Source: Volvox africanus (lineage: Eukaryota > Chlorophyta > Chlorophyceae > Chlamydomonadales > Volvocaceae). From it: a stretch of DNA of 64,000 bases. The stretch lies in assembly GCA_030268105.1 (NCBI GenBank), contig BSDZ01000025.1:124001-188000 (forward strand). The letters run 5' to 3'. Shown here piece after piece: positions 1 through 12,400 of the stretch. The notes under the pieces were generated by a model. The model did not search any database and was not told the DNA's origin. It worked only from the letters and a program-made list of their open reading frames with translations. A program made the position numbers and the translations under genes. Numbering within the stretch: the first letter of the stretch is position 1; each line of letters opens with the position of its first letter.

Positions 1-192
1 CTAGTTCTTCCTAGCGTGTCAGGATGTTTCCGCTGTGTGCACACTTGCATTAGCAAGAAACTGAGACCGGGCAAGATTGCGTGTCCTGCCTGCGTAACCC
101 TTCTATCGTCCTTAGTTGGAAGCGTATGGCACGTAGATTAATCCGAAACTCCGACCCCGGCGCTGCGATGGTAGGTCCAGCTGTTTACCGTG
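1..192 (+). other. Sequence upstream of the first gene
   Basis: No coding exon can be supported here. In the frame of the first exon a TAG lies at 172-174, about 20 bases before the proposed ATG at 193. The stretch is therefore either 5' leader or the end of an intron from a gene that begins left of the window. Confidence 0.4.
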
Positions 193-3100
193 ATGTCAGG
201 CATGAGTTCCTTGATGGAGGAGTTTGCGGCGCTGGAGGGGGACTTGGCGCTGCAGCCCGATTTGGCAGAGGCGCTGAAGGGTGCAGCGACTTTGCTGCAG
301 AGAGAGGCGTCAGGACTATCCGCGATCAATCGCCGGGCAGAGCTACGCCTGCAGCAGGTGAGGCTGGAGTAGAGGCGACTAGGGCTGCCAAGTGACTTCT
401 TGGTGCGGCACGTTGGGTTGGCACGGTCAGCGCCTCGAGTAGGCTTATGCTAAGCTGAGTGCACTTGCCACGGCCTCGTGGTCTGAAGAGGGAAGCATGG
501 ATCACAAGCAGTAGCGAAAGTCCAAAGGCATCTTGGGAATGGGATGGCAAAACTAGCTGGGATGAGGGCTGTGTAGCTGGCGGCAAGTGCAGGGCGATGA
601 TATGCGGTTGCAGGAATTGGAAATGTGTAAAAAAAGTTGTAACGATGTCGGGTAGTTCGGTGCATGTGCCCACCGACTATCTGCAACGGACTCGTCTCCA
701 TCGCCGCAACGGCAGGATTTGGGGCAGAGGCAGGGCACTTAATGTTATAGCTGCGCTGTCACGTTCAGAGCACTGTGATTACCTGCACCGCCACCAACAC
801 GAATCCACAACATGATCCGCCCCACAAGTCTTATCCGCACAATTATCCGATGCATGAAGTTGCACCAGTAGCGCTAAAATTCCTCCTTAGGGTTCTCTTG
901 TATTCTGCTATATGCATCCATGCTTCTAGTTTTCGAGTGCACTGATCACGATTTGGCTGCAGGTGCACGCGGAAGCGTCCAGGCTGCGTAAGGCGCTCAA
1001 ATTGGAGCTGCCTCTTCCTGAGGGCAGTGCAATAGGGGTGAGCGTGGAGCTGCGCCCCGGAAATGGCCTGTCACGGACTGTAAGGCAGGAGGACGTGCAA
1101 CAGCGGCTGGAGGTAAGAATAGGATAAGGACATGCTTGGGGCCCAATGCGAGTGACGGCATACTACAGAAACGGAAAGGTGGCGGCAAGTGGGCCCCCGC
1201 CCACCAAACGAAACGGCATGGCAAGGTTGTTGAGGATAAGGATTACCGCCGCAAGTATGGGACCTCGTCTGCAGCCGGCTGCCGGGGATTCACATGAGGA
1301 TCGTCACGAAGAGCAGCACAGAGGACTTGCCTAACTGTTGCCAGGCGCAGGCTGGGATGCGAGGCTGCGAACGCAGCGACGCCCACGATAGATTGCCGTC
1401 ACCTGAACACCAGGTTATTGCCAGGCAGCTATTACCTGGCGACGAACATGAAGAGCTTAGCGATCGCTATTTTCCTGGCAGAGAATAAGCTTTCTGCATG
1501 TAGAGGAGGGCCAGTTTGCCATGGTCTCTAGAGCGAAGAGTACAGGGAACAACTTCCTCCTTTGAGACTCTGGCGCGACGGTTTGCTGCACATATCCCAC
1601 ACGCAGCCCTGGCCATTTCCTTGCATTTTTAAGGCCCTTGCCTGGCTGGCTTATCAAACTACGTCATTGCATTCTTGTTTTCGACTGCAGGCCCTGGAAT
1701 CGGAATTAAATGACCTGGAGGCGGCGTTGGGGAACTCGGAGCCCTTGGTAGATTTCCTGCAGGAAAGGATTAAGGTGCGTGTGAAGTGGACTCAGCCATT
1801 TGGAACGTGTCATTTGGCGCCACGACACCAAACATAAATGTGAATGCACTCCAACCTAGGAGAGGCAGAGAGTGTAGGGGCTAGAAGTTCCACGCCGGAA
1901 CAACCCTATCGACTAGCCGGTCAGGCGACTGCTGTCAAGACTCAATCTATCAAGACTTAATCGAAACTACTGCATCGAACCAAACTGATTCCAAGCCGAT
2001 CCATGTAACCCATGCCAGAAAAACCTTGCCAAACCTTTTGCTCTGATTTTCTAGGCGGTTGATGCGGCTTCCTCGGCGGTCTCCGACAGCTACGCGACTT
2101 TCCTGAAGGCTTTTCCCTCTCAGGCTGCGCCTACGACCCCCGCCATCGCCCCTGCCGGGGGCCGCGACGTTCCCTCCCCCTCCTCCCCCTCCGTGTTCCC
2201 CGCCGGCAATGCAAATGGGCACGCCAATGACAAGAAAGAACCACACAGTCGCACCTTGCGTCTTGCCTCCCGCAGCATTATGGCCAAGGATCTCACCCAT
2301 CCTGCCGGCCATCTCCTGGGCCTTCTATCCCGCGTGCTCGCTCCTGTGTCCCGTGGGTCGGTCTTGAACGTTCCGGCGCTCTTACGCCAGCTCCTAGGCC
2401 GACCACCCGACGGCACCGCTTCTGCTGCATGGCCTCCATTGCCGGCCAACCCCCCTGAAGCCCCTCCTAGCAATTCCGCCCCAGCTGACCGCCCTAGGTC
2501 CAGATCCACCGGCCGAATTAGGTCCAAATCTGTGGGGAGCGCTGCGGTGGCGGGAGAGCGTCCCAACTCTGCCAGTGTCCAGGGCATTGCAGCAGCTCAG
2601 CCGACTTCTGCCCGGTCTATTGGCGCAGGCGCGAACGCCGAAAGGTGCGTGGCCTCCGCTTTTCACATGCAATGCTGCTCACCAGGTAGTCATCGCTTAC
2701 CTCCTCGTGTTCGGAGAGGTCACGGCGTTCGTTGCGCATTGACAGCAAGGCATCATAATTCCATTGGGAGGCGCCGGGTCTTTGCAAGGACAATCACGCC
2801 GGAAGGGCCGCTGAGGTCCGGGATAGGAAACACACGTCCATTTGGCCCATCTCGTAAACCTCCATTCCGGGGGTGGACACTCTGAACCCATTCCAACCAA
2901 TCCCTGGGGTTCTTACGTCCTCGTATCCCAGCTCAAGCACACCTACCGGTTATCGCATAGCAAGCCATTAACTTCTCACCCACATGGCGGGCCATTGATT
3001 ATCCTGCCGTCAGAATGAATATCGACCCTGCCGTCAGAATGAATATTTCAGTGCCCGTTAATTACCTACGACTCTGCCAATGCCCGCACCTCCACTTCCT

Positions 3101-6100
3101 CGATACTGCCTGTCAACACACGATAACCTCTCGCACCGTTCCTATCAACACATCTCGTTGCATTTACCATCTGGCTCCCGGCCAACGGTTGCGTTCTCCC
3201 CATTGTTGCCATACGAAGGTCCAGTATCATGGGTGGCCTCCGTGCCAGCGGGGGGTTCGGCGTCAGCTTCGGAACAACGGGGTATGGCAGCGGCTTCGGG
3301 AGCTTTCCCGGCAACGGCCCATTTCCCACCGATTACAAGGGACGACCGGTGCGTTACTCCAAGGACTCCATGTACGGCATCATTCAGGTAGATTGAGAGT
3401 ATAGGGACCGGAGGCGAGATGCAGAGGGTTGCGGCCCGACGGGGGGATGTACGGACCAGTAGTGTGGCCCTCATCATTTCCGGAGTCGATAGATGTGACA
3501 GCAACCCCATCTGCGGCGTTTCTGCTATTACATCACTAATCCCACTATCACTTTTTCCTGTTTTTGTAGCTGCTCTACATTGCAGTAACCGCTGTTACGA
3601 CCAGCTGTTTATAACTCGTTGTACCATCCTCCACAAAATTAACAAAACTACATAAGACAGACGCACGTCCCGATTGCGCGTTTCGTTGTGCGGTTCCTTT
3701 CTGTTACATAACATGCACAATAGGCACACATAAATATAGAAGGGAAGGGCTGTGTGCGTAATTCGTTTTTATCACAGACACAAGAATGCATTGTGAAAGG
3801 GGCCTTCCTATGCAAACGGGAAGTTTGCCTTCGCGTCCGCGACACCTATACCGCCTCATGTCCCTTCGTGGTTCTCACTGTGGTCACTACCCATCCGGCT
3901 ACTCAGGGGACGTTTAGCCCCATGCGCGGCAGCTCCCCAAGCAAGTCCCCCGTTTGCATTACTGCTTCAGGAAAAAAGCATCCCGCGCAGCAGCACCGCT
4001 ACTGGTCAAGGCAGCCAAACCGCAACCCCTGGCGCCTCTGCCGTCCTGGTGGCCCGAAATTCGGTTACTATACCTGTGGTTGCGCCAGAGTTGGCAGCGT
4101 CCGTCTCCATGCCTCTGGCAGAGGAGTCACGTCGTGTTGTGCATCAGGCAGTCTCATCGGTCCTGTTCGACCCCATTGACCCCAACGTCCTGGGTCCAGG
4201 CCTCGCACGCGCATCGGCGGCCTCATTAACCCTGCCCGATGGACTGACGAGCCGGCCTTCCATGGTGTATGGAAGTAGGGCCCACGGGGCGACGGCGCGC
4301 AGCATGCCGCTTGAGGCCGCGGAACCGGAGAAGCCGGCAGAGGCAGCCAGCGGCAGTGATACAAGTGTACTGGATGCACTGTTAATGCAGTCTGAGTTGC
4401 TATGTGAGGTGATGAGGGCGCTGGCGGTTCTGCAGCAGTTCTCCAAGTACGTAAACCGGAGAGCGAAAGGGGCCCAGCGTAACGGTGCTGGGTAAATTGG
4501 AACTACCGATGGCTAGCTCTTGGCAAGCAGAACGAGAGGCCTAGGCCTGGCAAACTGGCCCGGTGGAAAAGGTCGCGGGCCAGCACCAAAGCACACACGA
4601 GGGGTGCTTGCAGCTCCCAGTCCAAGTAGTGCGTGCGGCCTTCACTCCTGTGGATAAAGTGACTCAATACCCTGCAGCGATCGATGTGATTGCGCCCAGG
4701 GATAAGGTTTGCAGCGAACCCTCACTTCAACACAGACACGATATGGTATCAGCGCGCCGTCAACATGGGGGGGGGCCCTGGGCAGGCATGGGGGCCGCAC
4801 AGCACAGAAGCCTTCCCCATTCCCCCTACCTCAAAAGCTTGCAAGCTTCCCCTTATCGTGTTGCAGTATGAAGCACATCCTAAAGCTCTATATCGAGCTT
4901 GCGCTTACGGGCCTGTCGTTTACGGCATCCATGAGGTGGCCGCAGAGCTTCGTTGGGAAGGCTTTAAAAGCACAGTTAAACCTGATCCAGCTGCGCCCCA
5001 CGTTTGTCATGCTGCACTCCGTTATGAGCATTCATGGAGTACCCGTTGTGCGTCTGTTCCGCTCCTCCAGGCCTAATCTCTGCCTTATTGCTGACGGATG
5101 CGTGTGTAACGTGTGGCGCAGGTCCACCACTCGTATTTGTCGTCAGCTGCCCGCCGCCGTGTCATATGCCTCTCTACGTCCTGGCGCTCTGGGGCCGTAC
5201 ATGGCACGTCTGCACGCGATGTGGGCAGCCGCTATCGCGCGGCACCCGGAGATGCGTGTGCAGAGTGGGTGACTTGAACACAAGCGGGGACCCTGAAAAC
5301 TAGGGTTTAGGGCTTGTACTGTGGTTGTTGGGTTTCCTGGGTGAGCGCCGGGTATTAGTAGGTCACAGCAAAAGATCTTCTCGTGCACGGGGGACATGTC
5401 CCGGCCTCTCTACACAAGCACGCATCTCCCTCCCACCCATATCCACCATCGTGTCTCTGACTTATCTTCCTCTCCCGGTCCTCTTCGGCTCCAAGCTTGC
5501 CTGGTTTGAGTTCATGCTAGCTTACGAGTCCAAAAGTCTCTCAGACTTCGCCACCAAGCCATCCATTTTTTGGTTTTATCGGACATATTCCCACGGATTT
5601 GGTTATATGTACAATTCCCCATTGGGTCGGCGGCTCCTTTCCTGACGTCCATGTTGTTTGCTTCATGCTTTACTCCCGTCCTTTGGCCCCATGCTCACTC
5701 CCGAATCCCAAATCATGCAGTTGCCGATTCTGTCGCGGAAATTGCGCAGCTGGCGCTGGTCCCTGGATCAGACTTCGAGGCAGTATATCGGAACACGGGC
5801 ATGCTGGAGATGCTGGTGCAGATGCTGGCGAGCGGGCTGCGGCCTGCTAAGGTGCGTTGCGCCACGTTATGCCGCGCCGCAGTGCGTTGCATGTGCGACG
5901 GGAAATGGGTGAAAGGCGATGGACCAATGGACCGCTCGACGTTCTGAGAGTGTCCTATCCTCCTTGTCTGTTATGAATGCGCACCAGGTATTAAATCTCC
6001 ATGTCAAGTGATTGGATATTCGGAAGTTTGTGTGCAACGCCTAGTGCCCCCCTGTATGGCATGACGCCCCCGTCGGGCGGCCGCATACACACTTATTTTC

Positions 6101-8855
6101 CCGAGCAGTTGCCTCAGATGCAGTTTGTCTGGTTATCTGTTTCCAATATACCGACGCGTGCAACCCAAGCTTTCTGTATTTTTCCATTCCCTCCTTGGCA
6201 CAAATGCATTTCTTGGCCTCATCCGTGGACCATCCGCCCTTGGACATTCCTGGTCTGTCGGTCAGACGGGTGCCAAAGTCGGGGTCCGCAAGCCAGTGGC
6301 AGGCGGCGAGGAGACCGTTAAGACCGGGGCCACTGGCCTCAAGCCCCGCTACGTTGGCCGCCTGACCGCCACCGCACCGCCCACGCTGCGGGTGGGACCT
6401 GCACAACAGGCAGAGCAGGCTGCTGCGGGACAGGCACTTCGGGCCATCAGCCAGGCACAGAACGAGGTTCTGGGTTCCATCGCTCAGGATGAAAAGGTGA
6501 GGCACGAAGCGGAGAGGAGCCACAGCTGCAGCTGCAGTCGAAGACAGTGCGGGTGCTGCAGTACCGTTTTTAGATATGGCTAGTAGGAGTAGTAGGGGTG
6601 CCCAGAAGCGAGCTGGCAACCCTCTGCGTCCCCCATCCACCTGGTCTTTTTGGCTCGCAGCTAAGGCCTCAGCAAAGTCCCCATCTTCCCAGAACGCCCC
6701 GCGTTCAGAAGTAACTTCACCTCATGCTATGTGAAATTTCCCTCTGCCCTGTAAACTTACCTTCGCGCTCACCCTCACCGCAGTTGCTGACTCGGCTGTC
6801 AATGTTGGTACTAGACCACTCAATGAGCTGGGCCGCTCGTCAGGCCTCCGCCGACCTGCTGTCAGACCTGGTGCTAGGGGGCAGCCCCGGGGCGGAGGCG
6901 GCGGTGGCCAGTGGGGCGTACGCAGGGCTGGTGGAGATGCTCAACAGGGACATGTACCCTTTCCTGAACCAGGTGGGTATTGGTAGGTGGATGTAAGTGT
7001 ATGGCAGTGACTGCTGAAAGAGGGACAGGGGGTCATTCTTTACTGCTTTTGGTTTTGGCCAGGAGCTCTGCTTCAAGTGATTTATGATGTGATTCATCCC
7101 AGCATGAGCACCCTAAATCAATAGCCCTTAACAGCTGCATCCCATGCACCTTGCCTTGCACAGTCATCACCCCTCGCACACGGGAACGAGTATTGATCCG
7201 TGTGGTAAGTATCCTAGCCGGCCTTGAGGAGGTGAGTGTAAATGTGAAGCGCTGCCCACCCGCTCTCGGCCCGACTGGCATTCTCAGGATCCCCGGTGCA
7301 GCAAGGAGACGGTGGTATCGGCGCTAGCCTGCCTGGTGGCTCATCCGGAGCTGCTGGAGGGGGTGGTTGCAGCGGCGAAGGCGTGAGTTAAGGGATGGCG
7401 AGGATTAGCCAAGGGCAGGGGATGGGAAACGAGAGGTTAGCAGTAGAGGAATGCCACACACCTACTTCGAGGCGCCCGGGCTGCGGTTTATCTAGTAAGG
7501 GACAAACATTTATTAGGTGGGACCATCAGGGTTGCCGATCAACTCATAGGGACTGCAGCTCAGCCAGGCATCGCATGGGCTGCTGTCCAATCACATTATA
7601 GCTTTGGGCCGTGCAGAGTTTGCTGTGGCTGCTTTCCTGCAGTAGCTGAACAACATAGCGATTGCATGCAAGTGATGTTATTAGGAGCGTCTATCGCATC
7701 TAGGGGGCTCTCCCCTGATCGCATCTCACCTCAATTGGTATATGCGTTTGGCTGCATAGTGCTAGCAGGTAATTGACATGGCCACGTACGGACACATAAT
7801 GTACTCCCTCAGCCTGCATACCGTATACTGGTGGGCAGGGAACGTGTTCATTGATACGCCAGCCCAGTCGCCTCTGCTACAACTTACTGCGCTCGGGCAC
7901 TTTTCCTCGCCTTGGCTCGGGCCGCTGAAGAATCCAATAACTTCTGGCGCGTGAAGTGAAACGCTGTTAGAGTGCGTGTTAATAACCTTAGTTGTTGTGC
8001 TTATGTGATCCACCCGCGTCATGCTGATCCTGCCCCTGTGCTCTCCGACCCTTTCATGCCGGATCTTGCCCTTGGGCCATGAGCGCGCAGCACCCATGGG
8101 CCGTCGTCCGGACTGCCGCTGAGCTGCACACAGCAGGTCATGTCCGCTATCCTACGCTCACTTTGGCAGGTAGTCTGGCAAGTATACACCACGTACACCT
8201 CCAACCGAACAGGTATTTAAGGAGCTGACGGCGAGCGTGCGGGTGAACAGTTCTGAGCTCTGAGAACGTGATCGCGCGTGATCGCGCCATGGGAACTGGA
8301 ATTTATTGCGGTGTCAGAAGCTACGGAAGTGAACCGTGTTGTGCTTTTGCCCTTTGGAAATGAAGGAATCTTGACTTGCTGAGATGTCCCAAGTGCGTCA
8401 GTTAATTTCACCACTCCCTCTCTTTGGTCCCCCAACTAAGGACATGGCCGATATGTGGACCCCGACCTAATTTCGGCACTGACTTCGACCGCCGCGACTG
8501 CAGCCCGTGAGCTGGCAGTATTAGCAGATACAGTTGCAGAGGCGCGCCGTATGATGATAAGTGATATGGGGTTGAGAAGCAAGGTCAATCCGCCATTCCT
8601 GCAGGTATGCGCGTGTGCCCTGCTGGGTATACTAAGGTTTGCTGCCGCGTGTTAGCGTGCGCGCCCGCGAATAAGACAAATACCCTATTTTTGTTTCCAA
8701 TAAAGACTTGTGGTTGAGATAACTGATAAGCGTTGTTGGGCCGCTGTGGCCATCGCATGTTCACAGTAACGCCAACATTTTATCTCATTTCGCAGGCCAT
8801 CAAGAATTCGCCACTTCAAGAGGCATTGGTCGAGCTGCGTAAGAACCTTTCATAA
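193..8855 (+). CDS. Coiled-coil / armadillo-like repeat protein, about 15 exons, function unknown
   Basis: Proposed exons: 193-357, 963-1112, 1691-1774, 2055-2644, 3225-3387, 3971-4446, 4868-about 5265, 5721-5851, 6266-6496, 6784-6972, 7288-7382, 8091-8169, 8213-8242, about 8430-8604 and 8796-8855 (stop TAA). Nearly all junctions keep phase; 4868-5265 and the exon after 8242 are the weakest. Exons 1-3 encode heptad-like helices rich in Leu, Glu and Arg, consistent with a coiled coil. Exon 4 is Pro/Ser/Ala-rich, and exon 5 has several Gly-Phe/Ser-Phe-Gly steps like an FG-repeat patch. From about 5721 the exons encode amphipathic helix pairs typical of armadillo/HEAT repeats. ATG 193 is chosen because an in-frame TAG lies just upstream. 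I do not recognise the family. Coiled coil plus FG patch would fit a nucleoporin, and the helical repeats a scaffold; neither is established. It could also be two adjacent genes. Confidence 0.6.
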
Positions 8856-9454
8856 GCGTACGCAATCTAAAAGGTTTTGAGAACCGTTCAGTGAGACGCT
8901 CATCCCGTTTATCTGACGGGACGTATGACGCGTTAATTCTGGATTTAGTATATGGCAATGCCTAGAGTAGTCCCAGGTCCAGCACTACATACGTTAGGAA
9001 GGATGCAATCATTATGGGCGTTTACCGTGCAGTGGACGAGACGGCTGAATTGTTCGTTGGCAGGTTGTCGGAGGGAGCACTGGTAGCTATGTTGTATGAC
9101 GTCTGACTCATGAAGGTGTGCATGGCCGCGTGGAAATGCGGCTGTGAGCCAAGGACACTCTTTGGTCAACTCCTGCCCTTTCGCAGGTTGATGTTTTTGC
9201 AATAGGATCCTTTCACAGTAACATTATCATTCCCATTGGCACCTGCCTTAACCGGCTCAAATTAGCACTTCTTCACATAACAACCGCTTTCCAGCAGGAT
9301 AGGCTTCACTGAGGTATCCTGTCTCTTACAATTCTAGATAGATTACAGTTGCTAGCAAAACTAAGGCTGCACGATACATTAAAGCTGGGGGCTTGGCGCC
9401 GGTGGGCAGCAGGCCCCCGTCCTCTGTTTGATTGGCGGCCTGAAGCTTTCAGCC
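8856..9454. other. Spacer between the armadillo-like gene and the GTE-like gene
   Basis: About 600 bases without a supported reading frame. It must hold the 3' tail of the upstream gene and the promoter and 5' leader of the bromodomain gene. I found no clear TGTAA-type polyadenylation signal or TATA box. Confidence 0.5.
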
Positions 9455-12400
9455 ATGAGCAAGACCCTTGCACCCGAAGCGGCCAACATGGCGCGCAGCA
9501 AATTTGAGGAGCTCAAAAAGCTGATCGAGCAGCGGCAACAGATAAACGTTGAGTTAATCGGCAGGCTCGCGAAGGCGCTCGAGAAAGTCAAGGCTGGAGT
9601 AGCGGCCGCTGGAGTTAGCTCTGCTCCACCGGCGCCAGCCAGCAAACAGGCAGCAGCTAAGAGGTCGTCTCAGCCCCCGGGTCTTACAGCGCCAGACCCC
9701 AAGAGGCCAAAGCTTGACTCGGAGACAGACAAGAAGATCCAGGATATATGGCGAATGTGCGCGACGGTGCTGGACTTCCTTTGGAAGAAAAAAAATTCCT
9801 TAGTCTTTCAAAGGCCCGTAGATCCCATCAGGGATGGCGTGCCCGACTACTTCAAGGTGCGCGAGGACATTACGCGTATTTGGAGCGTTTCCGCAACGTG
9901 GCTAGCACCTTCCCGGGTGGTGATAGCCAGTCACATATTATTTATGTTTTATTTGAACTGTAGTCGCTCCCCTGCGCTTGTCGTCTCTGTAGTTCATCTC
10001 GCATCCCATGGACCTGGGCACAATAAAGGCCAAGCTTAAAGAGCGGGGTTATAACGACCCTCGGGAGTTTGCGGCCGATGTTCGGCTCGTATGGCGTAAC
10101 TGCGCTACGTACAACCAGCTGAACACACCGGTCCGCACCATGGGCGATCAGTTATCCGAGGACTGGGAGCGGAAGTGGGCCGAGCTTAAAGTTGAGCAGC
10201 GCTGGGATGAACTACTAGCAACACGAGACCCGCAGGTGGGCGGGTGAAGTATAATTGACATGGTAACGGCACGCCATTTCCTATGTATAGGCACGCCCCC
10301 GCCAGTTCAGTCGTCCTGACAGCCACTATGTGTCTTCCGTGCAGACCATTTCGCTAGACCGCCGGATAGCGTCTAGTGCACGGCAGCTGCTGCAGCGGGT
10401 CAGTTCGGTGCATGTACTGCCGGATGTGGATCCCTCACGACCAATGACGACGGTGCGTCCTTATGCTCAGCTTTGTTATCGGCTCAGGCTCTGCCAAGGC
10501 TTCCGGGTTTATGCTTTTTTAACTTACTGCCCTTGCGCTCCGGTCTGAGTCTGGGCTCTTCGTGCGGTGGGTCATACTTTGTGAGGCATGCAAGGGTAGT
10601 ACTTGCTATTGATACGTGGAGGGTGCAAGCTCGTCTCCTGTCAGCAGAGGAACCTGCAGGAAAGCTTGCTTATAGGATTTGTCTGAGCATCCTTTGCACA
10701 ACGCTGCTGAACATGTTTGGCATGATCGTTGAAATGTAGGTGGAGAAGCGTAAGCTGAGCATTGCACTCAGCGAGCTGCAGGGTAACCAGCTGGCGGAGG
10801 TGCTTAACATTATTGCGGAAAGCCTGAAGGACGTAAACCCGGATGACGATGATGAGATCGAGCTAGACGTGGACCAGCTCGATAACCCGACACTCTGGCG
10901 CCTGCGGGAGTACTGTGATAACGTAAACAACAAGCACAACACTAAGACGACGGCGCCTCCGAAAGCGGGTGGTGGGGGAGCACCTCGGTCAGTCCACGAT
11001 AACGGGAGGCAGCAGCAGCAGCACTCGAGCAAGCCGCCAACGCGCACGGAAAGCGGTTCAGGTGTGCGTTTTCAGCTTGCAATATGTCGACCTAGAAGGG
11101 TGATGAGAGGTCTTCAACCAATTCACGTACTGTACGATGCGCGACTCGATTGTGCATGCTGGTATGTTAGTTGCCAAAAGCGTTCGGCAATGGTTCCTGG
11201 ATAGTCACATCAGCGACCAGGAACGCTTGGCCCGCTATCCGTCTGTGTAATCTGCCCAACTTGGTTGGCTAGGCTTGCCAATGGGGCTAAGGAAAGATGT
11301 GCTTATAACAACCGTTGGTTTGAGTTTCAACTGTGTCTTGAGAACCGTTCTTGTTAATACAGATCTCAGTATGATAGCTGTGGCTATTTTTGTTATCTAT
11401 ATATGGCTGCTGATATCCTTATTTGTGTTCGTTTGCATACGGTTGGTTGCCCTGCTTTGCAGAGTCGGACCGATACTCTGCGGAGCAGGACGTCAAGGGT
11501 TCCAACATGGTCGAGCAGCCGCAAAGTAATGGGGTCAGGCTTACGGGGCAGGCATTGTTGCAGGCTGGGATTGATCAAGGGGATAGGGATGTAGCGCTGG
11601 GGAAGGATAACACTCAGGCTGCAGCTGTCAACGGAACATGCACGGACCTGGGATCCGTTGGTGTGGAAGAGGTCGTGCAGATGGAGCAAGTCGACGATGC
11701 AGAACCAGCCGAAGGCACAGCTGAAAAGGCAGCTGGAGATGTTATGGAAGAGTCAGCGGAAGAAGACGCAGCGGAGGAAGACGCAGAGCAAGAAGACGCA
11801 GAGGAAGAAGACGCAGAGGAAGAAGACGCAGCGGAAGAAGTGGTGGAAGAAGACGCACATGCGGACGGTGCAGGGCAGGAGGGAGGAGACGGGAAGATGG
11901 AACAGGATGAAGAAGATGGAGGGCAGGATCCCGAAGGCATGGAAGTTGACGGGGAGGAGAACAGGGGTGCCGTCGAAATTGTGGCGTACACTGCACAGCC
12001 TTCGGAAACGGAAGCTGGGGACACTTCTGGCGGGGATGAAGCTGCAGCTTTGGAAGCTGGTGAAGAATGTGACGACGACGCGGAAATGATTGAGCAACAG
12101 AGCGTCGGTGTCGACGATGGCTGAGACACACGGAACATGGTAGAATGATAGCTTGAGAAGACCTTGTATATATAGCCGTCGACAGTGAACAGCGCCGCCA
12201 TTATCAACACAACGCTTTGTGTGCGCTATCGGACAGTGCGGCATGCCATGGTGGTACTGAACATATACCGGCCCCGTGCGTGCTAGAGGCTTGCAGGGGC
12301 CGGCACATTCACATCCCAGTTGCTTCATCTTTCTGGAACAAACGACAGGTGCCATGGCTGTGGTGTAGTGTCGGTGGAAACCTAATGTGATGGCCGATAG

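Noticed and set aside
3003..3050. About 25-bp tandem duplication (TGCCGTCAGAATGAATAT twice)
   Set aside because: Small duplication inside an intron with no further copies; ordinary slippage or repair product.
11614..12210. Minus-strand Ser-rich frame of 198 codons and two other long frames
   Set aside because: Mirror frames of the GAAGACGCA repeat exon; the plus-strand acidic frame joins in phase to the bromodomain and NET exons.
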